Positions 26,680-35,464 are shown, counted from the stretch's first letter. The stretch is 64,000 nt of DNA from Planotetraspora phitsanulokensis (GCF_016863295.1 NZ_BOOP01000008.1:248001-312000); one strand, 5' to 3'. Notes: generated by a model from the sequence alone, not told the origin. Program-made: numbers and translations.

Positions 26680-27879
26680 TCAGGGGGCTGCGGGCGCCGT
26701 CACCGCGGGAGCCGTACGAGGTTGGAATCCCCGGGCGAGCAGGATGATCACGGCGGCGAGCACGAGCGGCGCGGTGAACGCGATCCGGTAGTCGGAGGCG
26801 TCCGCGATGCCGCCGACCAGGGCCGCACCGACGATGAAGCCCACGTAGTTGAACATGTTGACCCGCGCGATCGCCACGCCGGTCCCCGCCGGGTCCAGGC
26901 GGCCGGCGGCCGAGAACGACTGGGGGGCGACGACGGACAGGCCGATCCCGGTGAGCGCGAATCCGGCGATGGCCAGCGGCTCGGAGGGTGCGAGGACGAT
27001 CGCGACGAAGCCGAGCGTGGCCACCGCGCCGCCGATCCGGACGATCATGGCGGGTCCCCACTTGCGTACGGCGAGGTCGCCGCCGATCCGCACGACGAAC
27101 GTGGTCGCCTGGTAGGCGCCCAGCGCCAGGGGCACCACCGCCGCCGTCGCGTGCATGACCTTGTCCATGAAGACGGAGCCGAAGTTGGAGATCGACGCGT
27201 CGCCCACGTAGAGGAAGGCCATCGCGAGGCACAGCGGGATGATCGCCTTCCACGGGACCCCGGGCCCGGCGTCGGCGGCCGCCACCTCCACGTGCTCCTC
27301 CTCCGGCGTGCACAGCCAGGTGGAGGCGATCAGGGAGATGACCACGGCGGGCGCCAGGGCGATCGCGAACGTGACCGGCAGGGAGAGATCCATGCCGCCG
27401 GCGGCGGAGGCCCAAAGGGCTCCGATGACGGCCGCCGCGCTCCACAGGGCGTGGAAGCCCGTCAAGATGGGCCGGCCGTACCGGCGCTCGACGGTGACGC
27501 CCTGCATGTTCATCCCCGCGTCGACCCCGCCGAGGCTGAGCCCGAACAGGACGTTGGCCGCCACGAGCGACGGGACGTTGGGGGCGGCGCCGGCCAGGAC
27601 GACGGCCACGCACGCGAGCGGCTGGACGAACCTGAGAATCCAGCGGCTGCCGAACCGCGTCGCGAGACTTCCCGCCACCACGCTGCCGATTCCCGCGATG
27701 ACCGGGACCACGAGCAGCAGGATCGACAGTTCGCCGTCCGTCAGCCCGTGTTTGTTCTGGAGCGCGGAGACCTGGGTGAGCAGGGTGGCGAACGTGAGGC
27801 CCTGGACGAAGAAGACGGCGAAGGTGGCGAGACGCGCCCGCCGGTCGCGAGATTGGGGCACCGAGGCCTCCGCGAACAT
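26680..27879 (-). CDS. MFS transporter
   Basis: A 399-residue, 12-segment major facilitator protein. Loop 2-3 reads GSLATRFGSRWILRF, and the N-terminal half has NVLFGLSLGGVDAGMNMQGV, typical of the small sugar or drug efflux MFS group related to YbjJ. Loop 8-9 has GGDLAVRKWGP, and there is a SVVAPQSFSAAGRLDPAGTGVAIA block. The substrate cannot be assigned. ATG 27879 lies close to the plus-strand DUF1707 gene, from which it diverges by 92 bp. No regulatory gene is obviously linked. Confidence 0.88.
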   Translation of the reverse strand: MFAEASVPQSRDRRARLATFAVFFVQGLTFATLLTQVSALQNKHGLTDGELSILLLVVPVIAGIGSVVAGSLATRFGSRWILRFVQPLACVAVVLAGAAPNVPSLVAANVLFGLSLGGVDAGMNMQGVTVERRYGRPILTGFHALWSAAAVIGALWASAAGGMDLSLPVTFAIALAPAVVISLIASTWLCTPEEEHVEVAAADAGPGVPWKAIIPLCLAMAFLYVGDASISNFGSVFMDKVMHATAAVVPLALGAYQATTFVVRIGGDLAVRKWGPAMIVRIGGAVATLGFVAIVLAPSEPLAIAGFALTGIGLSVVAPQSFSAAGRLDPAGTGVAIARVNMFNYVGFIVGAALVGGIADASDYRIAFTAPLVLAAVIILLARGFQPRTAPAVTAPAAP

Positions 27880-27958
27880 GAGGGGGGTTCAAGTTCCGTC
27901 AGACTAGGAGTCGTGGACCACGCGGTCAATGGCCGGTGATCGACCCGTTGAATCGGTT

Positions 27959-27964
27959 TAGTCT
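27959..27964 (+). promoter_or_regulatory. -10 box of the DUF1707 gene
   Basis: TAGTCT ends 7 nt before GTG 27972 with no ribosome site between them, pointing to a leaderless transcript starting at the GTG. Confidence 0.4.
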
Positions 27965-27971
27965 CGAAGAT

Positions 27972-28628
27972 GTGAGCAGCGAGTCCCGCGAATCCCGGCT
28001 GAACAACCTCCTGTCCGCCCTCATCGCCTCGCGGAGCCCACAGACGGCTCCCACCGAGGAGCTGCGGGCGTCCGACGCGGACCGAGAGCGGGTGATCGCG
28101 GTCCTGACGGACGCGGTCACCGACGGCCGGCTGAGCCATCCCGAGCACGAGGAGCGCGTCGCGCAGGCCTACGCCGCCCGGACGCTCGGCGACCTCGCCG
28201 CGCTGACCGCGGACCTGCTCCCTCCGGAGGAGCAGCCGCTCCGGATGGACGGCCGCCCGTTGACGGCCTTCTTCCGCAGCGAAACCCGTGGAGGCCGCTG
28301 GGTCGTCCCCTCGCACGTCCCCGTGACGTCCCTGGGCGGCCGGGTCACGATGGACCTGTGCGAGGCCCTGCTGCAGTCACGCCGGGTGGTGGTCCAGCTC
28401 GCGGTGATGGCCGGAACGGTCACGCTGATCGTCCCCGAGGGGGTGCGCATCGTGACCGCCCCGTCGGCGCGGGTCGGCTCCGTGCGCGACGAGGTACGGC
28501 TGCCGCCGGGCGCGACCGGCCACGCGCCGGACGCGCCCGTCATCGAGCTGGCGGGATTCGTGCTGGGCGGCAAGGTCGTGGCCAAGTCGCCGCGGCGCCC
28601 CAGGAAGGGGCTCTTCCGCCGGACCTGA
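27972..28628 (+). CDS. DUF1707 (SHOCT-like) domain protein
   Basis: A 218-residue soluble protein. The DUF1707 motif is at about residues 32-84: ELRASDADRERVIAVLTDAVTDGRLSHPE (seen here in part) then EERVAQAYAARTLGDLAALTADL. A following domain of about 100 residues has beta-rich segments (VTSLGGRVTMDLCEALLQSRRV, VTLIVPEGVRIV) like the cell-wall-active-antibiotic-response (LiaF-type) C-terminal domain, and a basic end. It has no transmembrane segment. GTG 27972 is chosen over an in-frame GTG at 27936 because a -10 box (TAGTCT) lies between the two. Function unknown; related proteins regulate envelope stress responses. Confidence 0.85.
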   Translation: MSSESRESRLNNLLSALIASRSPQTAPTEELRASDADRERVIAVLTDAVTDGRLSHPEHEERVAQAYAARTLGDLAALTADLLPPEEQPLRMDGRPLTAFFRSETRGGRWVVPSHVPVTSLGGRVTMDLCEALLQSRRVVVQLAVMAGTVTLIVPEGVRIVTAPSARVGSVRDEVRLPPGATGHAPDAPVIELAGFVLGGKVVAKSPRRPRKGLFRRT

Positions 28629-28635
28629 CGCCCAT

Positions 28636-28703
28636 CCCTCAAGCTGCGCCGTCCCTCAAGCTGCGCCGTCCCTCAAGCTGCGCCGTCCCTCAAGCTGCGC
28701 CGT
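28636..28703. repeat. four-copy 17-bp tandem repeat at the glpX stop codon
   Basis: CCCTCAAGCTGCGCCGT occurs four times head to tail without mismatch, followed by a partial fifth CCCTCAG that contains the glpX stop codon. Read on the minus strand each unit starts with TGA, so the copies place stops in all three frames behind glpX. It fills the gap between the convergent DUF1707 and glpX genes and looks like a variable-number tandem repeat. Confidence 0.9.
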
Positions 28704-28706
28704 CCC

Positions 28707-29735
28707 TCAGACCGCGGTGTCGAAGTTGATCGCGCTGTAGGCCCCGAGCTTCCACAGCCGGTGCTCGCTCTCGATCTTGCGGATCGTGCCGGACCGGCCC
28801 CGCATGACCAGCGAGTTCGTCACGGCGGCCCCGCCCTTGAACCGCACGCCGTACATCAGCTCGCCGTCGGTGATCCCGCTCGCCGCGAAGAACACGTCGT
28901 CGGAACGGACCAGGTCGTCGGTGGTCAGCACCTGACCGAGGTCGAGCCCGGCGTCGAGGGCCTTGGCGCGCTCGTTGTCGTCGCGGGGCCACAGCTTGCC
29001 CTGGATGACCCCGCCCAGGCACTTCAGCGCGCAGGCCGCCACGATGCCCTCCGGGGTGCCGCCGACGCCGAGCATCAGGTCGACGCCGGTCCCGGCGCGG
29101 GCCGCCATGATCGCGCCCGCCACGTCGCCGTCGGTGATGAACCGGATCCGCGCCCCGGTCTCCCTGATCTCCTTGACGATGCCCTCGTGCCGGGGGCGGT
29201 CGAGGATGACGACCGTCACGTCGGACGGCTTGCCGCCCTTGGCCTTGGCCACCGCCTTGATGTTGGCCGCGACCGGCGCCTCGATGTCGACCTTGTCGGC
29301 GGCCTCCGGGCCTGTGACCAGCTTCTCCATGTAGAAGACCGCGGACGGGTCGTACATCGAGCCGCGCTCTCCCACGGCGATGACGGAGATCGCGTTGTTC
29401 ATGCCGAGTGCGCACAGCCGGGTGCCGTCGATGGGGTCGACTGCCACGTCGCACTCGGGGCCGGTGCCGTCGCCCACCTCCTCGCCGTTGAACAACATGG
29501 GCGCGTTGTCCTTCTCGCCCTCGCCGATCACCACGACGCCTCGCATGGAGACCGTGTTGATCAGTTGGCGCATCGCGTTGACGGCGGCGCCGTCGGCGCC
29601 GTTCTTGTCACCGCGGCCCACCCAGCGGGCGGCGGCCATCGCGGCGGCCTCGGTCACCCGTACGAGTTCGAGGGCCAGGTTTCGGTCAGGTGCGTGCTCG
29701 CCCGTAGCCAGGGCGGCCGGTACGTGGTCGGACAT
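28707..29735 (-). CDS. glpX: class II fructose-1,6-bisphosphatase
   Basis: A 342-residue metal-dependent phosphatase of gluconeogenesis that removes the 1-phosphate of fructose 1,6-bisphosphate. GlpX motifs are present: [41 protein letters not shown] (metal-binding Asp residues), DRPRHEGIV, and [32 protein letters not shown] near the active site. ATG 29735 follows AAGGGG on the minus strand; an in-frame ATG 21 bases upstream lacks this. In mycobacteria this is the main bisphosphatase and its gene neighbours fumarase and a DUF4245 gene, the same surroundings as here. Confidence 0.95.
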   Translation of the reverse strand: MSDHVPAALATGEHAPDRNLALELVRVTEAAAMAAARWVGRGDKNGADGAAVNAMRQLINTVSMRGVVVIGEGEKDNAPMLFNGEEVGDGTGPECDVAVDPIDGTRLCALGMNNAISVIAVGERGSMYDPSAVFYMEKLVTGPEAADKVDIEAPVAANIKAVAKAKGGKPSDVTVVILDRPRHEGIVKEIRETGARIRFITDGDVAGAIMAARAGTGVDLMLGVGGTPEGIVAACALKCLGGVIQGKLWPRDDNERAKALDAGLDLGQVLTTDDLVRSDDVFFAASGITDGELMYGVRFKGGAAVTNSLVMRGRSGTIRKIESEHRLWKLGAYSAINFDTAV

Positions 29736-29861
29736 CGATCCCCTTCCCGTCTTCAAGAGATCGTAGTTCCCTCAACCCCCCTTTGTCCGATTGGTCTGGA
29801 CCTGTCGTCGCAGGTGAAGGGCCATTTGGTCCGGGAGTGCCCCAGGGAAGGCGGGGCGGGA

Positions 29862-29867
29862 TACAGT
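29862..29867 (+). promoter_or_regulatory. -10 box of the TetR gene
   Basis: TACAGT ends 7 nt before ATG 29875, and no ribosome site is present, consistent with a leaderless transcript. Confidence 0.4.
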
Positions 29868-29874
29868 CGCCGTC

Positions 29875-30465
29875 ATGAGCAGCGACACCGAGCGAGCGGT
29901 AACAGTACGCACGTCAGAGCGTGGAGCCGCCACGCGGGGTGCGCTTCTCGACGCCGCCAGGGAGATATTCGTCACAAGCGGTTTCGCCGAGGCCGGTGTA
30001 ACCGAGGTGGTTGCACGTGCGGGGGCGAGCGTGGGCAGCCTCTACCACCACTTCTCCGGCAAGGCCGACCTCTATCTGACGCTCTTCGAGGAGTTCCAGC
30101 ACCGGCAGACGCAGCGGACCCGGCAGGCGGTGCAGGACGCCCGGGCGGCGGGGGAGAACGAGCCGATGCCCCTGTTCCTCGCCGGAGCGCGGGCCTACCT
30201 CGACGGATGCCTGGCGGAGCGCGACCTCGCCGCGCTCTTCCTGCGGGGCGACGCCCCTCCCGGGTTCGAGGTCATCATGCGTGATCGGCTCCGCCAGTGG
30301 GCCCGGCGTACGGCGGCGCTGTTCGAACACGAGGACACCCTGGTCATCGTGGTCACCGGCGCCCTGTCGGCCGTCGTCCAGGAGGTCACTCTCTCCGAGG
30401 ATCCCGAGGCCGCCCGCAAGCTGGCCGAGGACGCTCTTCTCATCATCGCCCGCACGACCGGGTAA
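29875..30465 (+). CDS. TetR-family transcriptional regulator
   Basis: A 196-residue repressor-type regulator. The DNA-binding domain spans about residues 18-64: ATRGALLDAAREIFVTSGF, the helix-turn-helix VTEVVARAGASVGSLYHHFSG, then KADLYLTLFEEF. The C-terminal ligand domain is helical without recognisable specificity. ATG 29875 follows a -10-like TACAGT by 7 nt, so translation probably starts at the 5' end of the mRNA. It diverges from glpX (139 bp) and precedes the DUF4245 gene, whose own promoter overlaps this stop codon. The target genes are unknown; glpX is the nearest candidate. Confidence 0.92.
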   Translation: MSSDTERAVTVRTSERGAATRGALLDAAREIFVTSGFAEAGVTEVVARAGASVGSLYHHFSGKADLYLTLFEEFQHRQTQRTRQAVQDARAAGENEPMPLFLAGARAYLDGCLAERDLAALFLRGDAPPGFEVIMRDRLRQWARRTAALFEHEDTLVIVVTGALSAVVQEVTLSEDPEAARKLAEDALLIIARTTG

Positions 30466-30468
30466 TCT
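30463..30468 (+). promoter_or_regulatory. -10 box of the DUF4245 gene, overlapping the TetR stop
   Basis: TAATCT includes the TAA stop of the TetR gene and ends 8 nt before GTG 30477, the spacing expected for a leaderless transcript. Confidence 0.4.
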
Positions 30469-30476
30469 GCGGTTAC

Positions 30477-31016
30477 GTGGGACGATTCACCCAGGGTTTC
30501 TACGGCTACGCGTTCGCCTTGTTCGTGTGCCTCGCCGCGGTCGGGCTGTTTCTGCTCGTCACGCCGCAGAGCGGGACGCAGCACGTGCCCAAGGTCGACT
30601 ACTCGATCGACCAGGCCAACGCCGTCCGCGCCGCCTCGTATCCGATCGAGGCGCCCCGGCAGGTTCCGCAGAACTGGGTGCCCAACAGTTCGTCGCTCAC
30701 CCAGAACGGGTCCACCGTCACCTGGCGGCTGGGCTTCGCCACCGGCAAGCAGATGCACGCCCTGGTCGCCCAGAGCAACGAGCAGCCCGCGGCCGAGTTC
30801 GCCAACCGGATGGCCAACACCGACAAGGTCACCGGAAGCCGTGAGATCAACGGCACGGCCTGGCAGGAGCGGTTCCGCTCGGACAAGAACCAGCGATCTC
30901 TCGTCCAGATCCAGCCGACCCACGCGGTGGTCGTCACCGGCTCCGCCGACTGGCAGGAGCTGACGGATCTGGCCGCCTCGCTCACGCCCCAGACTCAGCC
31001 GGCCGCGGCCGGCTGA
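30477..31016 (+). CDS. DUF4245 membrane-anchored protein
   Basis: A 179-residue protein with a signal anchor (about residues 9-28, GYAFALFVCLAAVGLFLLVT) and an exported domain of about 150 residues. It has the DUF4245 pattern: YPIEAPRQVPQNWVPNSSSL, STVTWRLGFATGKQMHALVAQ, NGTAWQERF and VVVTGSADWQELTDLAASL. It is the counterpart of mycobacterial Rv1100 next to glpX. The function is unknown; the protein lies outside the membrane as a monotopic domain. GTG 30477 is supported by an upstream TAATCT box. The region behind its stop holds copies of its own 3' end. Confidence 0.88.
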   Translation: MGRFTQGFYGYAFALFVCLAAVGLFLLVTPQSGTQHVPKVDYSIDQANAVRAASYPIEAPRQVPQNWVPNSSSLTQNGSTVTWRLGFATGKQMHALVAQSNEQPAAEFANRMANTDKVTGSREINGTAWQERFRSDKNQRSLVQIQPTHAVVVTGSADWQELTDLAASLTPQTQPAAAG

Positions 31017-31163
31017 GAAGCCGCACCTCATCGCGCATCGCGCATCGCGCATCGCGCCTCAGACCCGGCCCGCTGCGGCCGGCTGAGGAGCCGTACCTCG
31101 CTCAGGCTCCAGACTCGGCCCGCTGCGGAGCCCGCCTCAAGTCGGCAGGCTGGGGGCCGCCCC
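31017..31163. repeat. gene-end duplications and CATCGCG array behind DUF4245
   Basis: A segment CAGACTCAGCC...GGCTGAGAAGCCGCACCTCA (30990-31030), which contains the DUF4245 stop, recurs with changes at 31060-31100 and in shortened form from 31110. A perfect four-copy CATCGCG repeat (31029-31056) lies between the first two. No terminator hairpin was identified before the convergent xseB stop. Confidence 0.7.
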
Positions 31164-31403
31164 TCAGAAGGGCGCCTCGTCGGGCCCGTTCGCCTGGGGC
31201 TCTTGGCGCTGGGCCATCGCGGCCGCCAGCTTCACGCGGGCGCCCTGCAGCCACTCCTCGCAGAGCGCGGCCAGCTTCTCGCCCCGCTCCCAGAGCTCGA
31301 TCGACTGCTCCAGCGTGAGCCCGCCCGTCTCCAGCCGGCGCACGACCTCGGTCAGCTCTTCCCGGGCCTGCTCGTACGACGGCGTCTGCTTGTCCTCAGC
31401 CAC
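31164..31403 (-). CDS. xseB: exodeoxyribonuclease VII small subunit
   Basis: A 79-residue all-helical protein, the normal length of XseB. Family motifs are SYEQAREELTEVVRRLETGGLTLEQSI and ELWERGEKLAALCEEWL, both seen here in part. Several small subunits bind one XseA chain to form the single-strand-specific nuclease that trims DNA ends in repair. GTG 31403 is chosen because it gives the standard length and follows a G-rich site; a GTG at 31412 is possible. The usual xseA-xseB operon is interrupted here by the asnB gene on the opposite strand, so this gene must have its own promoter or rely on antisense-crossing transcription. Confidence 0.9.
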   Translation of the reverse strand: MAEDKQTPSYEQAREELTEVVRRLETGGLTLEQSIELWERGEKLAALCEEWLQGARVKLAAAMAQRQEPQANGPDEAPF

Positions 31404-31485
31404 GTCCCCCACCCTAGAGGTCATCTGACTTCGGAATGATGAGTGTCCGGTATGGGCATAAAACTCCATATTTGAACGTTTTTCA

Positions 31486-31500
31486 GTTAGCACGGCTAAC
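31486..31500. promoter_or_regulatory. perfect 15-bp dyad in the asnB promoter
   Basis: GTTAGC-ACG-GCTAAC is a perfect 6-bp inverted repeat with a 3-nt centre. It overlaps the likely -10 region of asnB: TTGAAC at 31472-31477 could be the -35 element, with 17 bp to GCTAAC at 31495-31500. It is a strong candidate operator for a dimeric regulator controlling asnB. Confidence 0.5.
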
Positions 31501-31528
31501 CACTACGACGAAGTCGGGGGACTCGACG

Positions 31529-33373
31529 ATGTGTGGAATCAGCGGCTGGGTCGACTATGAGCGAGATCTCCAGCGGGAACGAGGGACGTCGCAGGCCATG
31601 GTGGACACGATGGCCTGCCGAGGGCCGGACGCCGAAGGACTGTGGCTCTCCCCGCACGCCGCCCTCGGACACCGCAGGCTCGCGATCATCGACATCGAGG
31701 GCGGCCGCCAGCCCATGATCGCCGAGCAGGACGGCCGGCCGATCGCCGTCCTGACCTACAGCGGTGAGGCGTACAACTTCCACGAGCTGCGCGACGAGCT
31801 CAAGCAGCGGGGCCACCGATTCCGCACCGCCAGCGACACCGAGGTCGTCCTCGAGGCGTACCTGGAGTGGGGCGAGGACTTCGTCTCCCGCCTGAACGGC
31901 ATGTACGCCTTCGCCATCTGGGACACCAGGCGCGAGGAACTGCTGCTGGTCCGCGACCGGATGGGCATCAAGCCCCTGTACTACTACCCGACTCCCACCG
32001 GCGTGCTCTTCGGGTCGGAGCCCAAGGCGATCCTGGCCAACCCGCTGGTGCGGCCGGTCGTCGACGCCGACGGGCTGCGCGAGCTGCTCGCCTTCGTCAA
32101 GACACCGGAGAACGCCGTCTTCCGCGGCATGTACGAGGTGCGCCCGGGCCAGATCGTCCGGATCCGCCGAGGGGGACTGAGCAAGCGCCGCTACTGGCAG
32201 CTGGAGTCCCGCGAGCACACCGACGACCTGGAGACCACGGTCAGGACCGTCCGCGAACTCCTGGACGACATCATCACCCGCCAGCTCATCTCCGACGTGC
32301 CGCTGTGCACGCTCCTGTCCGGAGGGCTCGACTCCAGCGCCGTGACCGCGCTCGCCGCACGGGCGCTGGAAGGCGACGGCAAGGTCCGGTCCTTCTCGGT
32401 CGACTTCACCGGATACGCCGAGAACTTCAAGCCCGACGAGATGCGTGACACGCCGGACACCCCCTACGTGCACGACCTCGTGCGGCACGTCGGCTCACAA
32501 CACGCGGACATCATCCTCGACTCGGCCGATCTCATGGATCCGGCCGTGCGGGACGCCGTGCTGCGGGCGCGTGACCTGCCCATCGGCATCGGGGACATGG
32601 ACACCTCGCTCTACCTGCTCTTCAAGGCGATCCGCGGCCACTCGACGGTCGCCCTGTCCGGTGAGTCGGCCGACGAGGTGTTCGGCGGGTACAGGTGGTT
32701 CCACGACCCCGAGGCCGTCAACGCCGGCACGTTCCCGTGGCTGGCGGGCGTGGGCCTCGCCGGGCACACCAGTAGGGGGCACTTCCTCGAGGAGCAACTG
32801 CTGCGCAAGCTCGACATCCCCGCCTACCGTGCCGACAGCTACCAGCAGGCGATGGCCGAGGTGCCCCTGCTTGCCGGCGAGACGGGCCTGGAAAAGCGCA
32901 TGCGGGAGGTCAGTTACCTGCACCTCACCCGGTTCGTCCAGATCCTGCTCGACCGCAAGGACCGCATGAGCATGGCCGTCGGACTCGAGGTCCGGGTGCC
33001 CTTCTGCGATCACCGGCTGGTCGACTACGTCTTCAACGCCCCGTGGAGCATGAAGACCTTCGACGGCCGGGAGAAGAGCCTCCTGCGGGCGGCCACGGGG
33101 GACGTCCTGCCGGTGTCGGTCCGCGACCGCGTCAAGAGTCCTTACCCGTCCACGCAGGATCCCACCTACGAACTGGCCCTGCGCGAGGAGACCGCCCGGC
33201 TGCTCGACGGCGGAGGGTTCGCCGCCGAGCCTCTGGTCGACACCGCCAGGGTGCGGGCCATCCTCGCCGAGCCGATGGCCGCCACCAGCCTCCAGGGCCC
33301 CAGGGCCGCACTGGAGGGGCTGCTCCAGTTCAACAGCTGGCTGGAGGACTACGGGACGCGGATCATCGTCTGA
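31529..33373 (+). CDS. asnB: glutamine-hydrolysing asparagine synthetase
   Basis: A 614-residue enzyme making asparagine from aspartate, ATP and glutamine in the cytosol. The class II glutaminase domain (residues 1-200) starts MCGISGW, with Cys2 as nucleophile after Met removal, and has CRGPDAEG and SYSGEAYNF-like regions (here TYSGEAYNFHELRDEL). The synthetase domain (about 230-600) has the ATP loop LLSGGLDSSA and ALSGESADEVFGGYRW. ATG 31529 is fixed by the essential MCG start. The gene lies between xseB and xseA on the opposite strand and ends 4 bases before the convergent xseA stop. A perfect dyad overlaps its promoter. Confidence 0.95.
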   Translation: MCGISGWVDYERDLQRERGTSQAMVDTMACRGPDAEGLWLSPHAALGHRRLAIIDIEGGRQPMIAEQDGRPIAVLTYSGEAYNFHELRDELKQRGHRFRTASDTEVVLEAYLEWGEDFVSRLNGMYAFAIWDTRREELLLVRDRMGIKPLYYYPTPTGVLFGSEPKAILANPLVRPVVDADGLRELLAFVKTPENAVFRGMYEVRPGQIVRIRRGGLSKRRYWQLESREHTDDLETTVRTVRELLDDIITRQLISDVPLCTLLSGGLDSSAVTALAARALEGDGKVRSFSVDFTGYAENFKPDEMRDTPDTPYVHDLVRHVGSQHADIILDSADLMDPAVRDAVLRARDLPIGIGDMDTSLYLLFKAIRGHSTVALSGESADEVFGGYRWFHDPEAVNAGTFPWLAGVGLAGHTSRGHFLEEQLLRKLDIPAYRADSYQQAMAEVPLLAGETGLEKRMREVSYLHLTRFVQILLDRKDRMSMAVGLEVRVPFCDHRLVDYVFNAPWSMKTFDGREKSLLRAATGDVLPVSVRDRVKSPYPSTQDPTYELALREETARLLDGGGFAAEPLVDTARVRAILAEPMAATSLQGPRAALEGLLQFNSWLEDYGTRIIV

Positions 33374-33377
33374 GGCG

Positions 33378-34580
33378 TCAGTCTCGGGCGACGACGGTCA
33401 CCCGGTCGTCGGAGAAGCGGACCGTCAGCTCGTCGCCGGGCTTCACGTCGCGGGCCAGCCGTACCACCTCGCCGGAGGCGCGCTGCGCGATGGCGTAGCC
33501 ACGCTCCAGCGTGGCGGCGGGCGACAGCGCGACCAGCCGGGCACGCAGGTGCTCGAGCGAGTCGGCTGAGCGGTCCAGGGACGAGGTGAGGCAGCGCCGG
33601 GACCGCTCGCGCAGGGCGTCCACCTGCTCGGCCCGGCGGTCCAGCTCCCGGACCGGGTCGGCCAGGGAGGGCCGGGAGCGCACCGAGGCCAGCCACGACA
33701 GCTCCCGCTCGACCCAGCCGCCGACGACGCGGCGGCCGCGGTCCCTGAGCTGGCGGACGAGCGTCAGCTGCTCGCCGACGTCGGGGACGACCTTCTTCGC
33801 CGCGTCGGTCGGGGTCGAGGCCCGCACATCGGCCACGAGGTCCAGCAGGGGGCTGTCCTGCTCGTGGCCGATGGCGCTGACGACAGGAGTACGGCATGCG
33901 GCGACCGCGCGCACCAGCGACTCGTCGGAGAAGGGCAACAGGTCCTCGAGCGAGCCGCCGCCGCGGGCCACGATGATGACGTCGACCTCCCGGTCGGAGT
34001 CGAGCCTGCTCAGCGCGTCCGTGACCTCGCCGACGGCGTACGGCCCCTGGACGGCCACCGCCTCGACCTTGAACCGGACGGCCGGCCAGCGGCGGCGTGC
34101 GTTCTCCAGGACGTCGCGCTCGGCGGCGGAGTCCCGCCCGCAGATCAGGCCGATCGTGGACGGCAGGAACGGCAGCCGTCTCTTGCGGTCCACGTTGAAC
34201 AGGCCCTCACCGGCCAGGACCTGGCGGAGCCGTTCCAGCCGGGCCAGCAGCTCCCCGATGCCGACCGGCCGTATCTCCGTCGCGGTGAACGAGAACGAGC
34301 CCTTGTTGACCCAGAAGTCCGGCTTCACGTGCATGACCACCCGTGCCCCGTCCACCGGCCGGGGCACGCTCGCCTCGTACACGTTCCGCGTGCACGTGAC
34401 CCGCGCGGAGACGTTGGCCACCGGGTCGCGCAGGGTCAGGAACACCGTGCCGCCGCGGGCGGTCAGTTCGGTGATCTGCCCCTCGACCCAGATGGTGCCC
34501 AGCTTGCCGATCCACTGGGCGACCATCTGCAGCACCGACCTGATCGGGAGCGGCGCCTCCGGTGACGTCTTCGCGGTCAC
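33378..34580 (-). CDS. xseA: exodeoxyribonuclease VII large subunit
   Basis: A 400-residue catalytic subunit. The N-terminal OB fold (about residues 10-105) has [22 protein letters not shown]; the catalytic domain has [43 protein letters not shown] and [18 protein letters not shown]; the coiled-coil arms (about 270-345) end in SLEHLRARL; and the C-terminal domain has LERGYAIAQ. With XseB it degrades single-stranded DNA. ATG 34580 opens directly at the conserved domain. Gene order xseA, Rv1109c-like, ispH is as in mycobacteria, but asnB separates xseA from xseB. Confidence 0.95.
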   Translation of the reverse strand: MTAKTSPEAPLPIRSVLQMVAQWIGKLGTIWVEGQITELTARGGTVFLTLRDPVANVSARVTCTRNVYEASVPRPVDGARVVMHVKPDFWVNKGSFSFTATEIRPVGIGELLARLERLRQVLAGEGLFNVDRKRRLPFLPSTIGLICGRDSAAERDVLENARRRWPAVRFKVEAVAVQGPYAVGEVTDALSRLDSDREVDVIIVARGGGSLEDLLPFSDESLVRAVAACRTPVVSAIGHEQDSPLLDLVADVRASTPTDAAKKVVPDVGEQLTLVRQLRDRGRRVVGGWVERELSWLASVRSRPSLADPVRELDRRAEQVDALRERSRRCLTSSLDRSADSLEHLRARLVALSPAATLERGYAIAQRASGEVVRLARDVKPGDELTVRFSDDRVTVVARD

Positions 34581-34588
34581 ATGTGCTC

Positions 34589-35464
34589 CTAGGGCTGGGC
34601 TTCGAGCTTGGCCAGGCGGTTCTCGTACAGACGGACGACGTCGGCGCGGGCCGCGTTGGCCTTCTCGTAGGCGAGCAGGTTCCGGATCTGGTCGATCGAC
34701 TGGCCCCGGAGCCTCGCGCGAAGTGACGCGATCGTCAGTTCACCGTAGCCGGGCAGCGGCTCCGCCGTGGTGTCCACTCCGGTGTCCGTCGCGGTCTTCT
34801 CCACGGTCTTCGCGGCGCTCTTCGCCGTGGTCTTGGCCGCGGCCCCGGTCTTCGCGGCCGTCTTGGTGGCGGTCCTGGTCCCCGCTGCGGCGCCGGTCCT
34901 GGGGGCCCGCTTGGCCGTCGTCTTGGGGGCGGCCTCGGCCTTCACCGGGGTCTCGGCCTTCGCCGGTGCCTCGGCGGGAGCCTCGGGCTTGGCCTCCGCC
35001 ACGGCGGGCTCGGCCTCGGCTACGGCCGGCTCGGCCTTCGCCGCGGCCTCCGGCTCGGTCTCGGCCACGGTCGGGGCGGCCTCGGCCACCGGTGCCGCGG
35101 GCTCGGCCGCCGCCGGCTTCTGGGCCTCGGTGGACGGAGTCTCGGCCTTCTCCTGCCGCGGCGCGTAGATCACCGGCTCGCGGCGAGCGGGCCTGGGCTC
35201 CTCGGCCTGGGCGGCGGCTTCCTCGCGCGCGGCCGAGGGCTCGGCGGTCGCGGTGCTCGGGGTCTCGGCCGTCTCCTTCTCCTCGGACGTCGTCATCCGC
35301 TTGAGCGTCGACCTGAGGCGATCACTGAGGAGCAGCGCGTGCCCGACGCTGCTCAGAGCGCTCTGGAGAACGTTTACGGGCAGGTCCTTGGCCTTGTCGC
35401 GGAGCTGGTCGCGGCGATGTAGAGCGTCGCGCAGTGGTTTCGTGATGGTTCTAAGGACGGACAT
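34589..35464 (-). CDS. Rv1109c-like Ala/Lys-rich protein (lipid-droplet-associated family)
   Basis: A 291-residue protein with two conserved ends and a long low-complexity middle. The N-terminus (residues 1-60) has [20 protein letters not shown], an amphipathic helix region. The middle, about residues 60-225, is built of Ala, Glu, Lys, Pro and Thr repeats ([15 protein letters not shown]-type acidic repeats, then basic [15 protein letters not shown]-type repeats resembling histone-like tails). The C-terminus has [20 protein letters not shown] and [25 protein letters not shown]. By gene order it matches mycobacterial Rv1109c between xseA and ispH, a family annotated as lipid-droplet associated; its molecular role is not known. 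It ends 8 bases before xseA begins. Confidence 0.85.
   Translation of the reverse strand: MSVLRTITKPLRDALHRRDQLRDKAKDLPVNVLQSALSSVGHALLLSDRLRSTLKRMTTSEEKETAETPSTATAEPSAAREEAAAQAEEPRPARREPVIYAPRQEKAETPSTEAQKPAAAEPAAPVAEAAPTVAETEPEAAAKAEPAVAEAEPAVAEAKPEAPAEAPAKAETPVKAEAAPKTTAKRAPRTGAAAGTRTATKTAAKTGAAAKTTAKSAAKTVEKTATDTGVDTTAEPLPGYGELTIASLRARLRGQSIDQIRNLLAYEKANAARADVVRLYENRLAKLEAQP

Noticed and set aside
28636-28703. CRISPR array
   Set aside because: Units are directly adjacent without spacers and only 17 bp long, and no cas genes are nearby.
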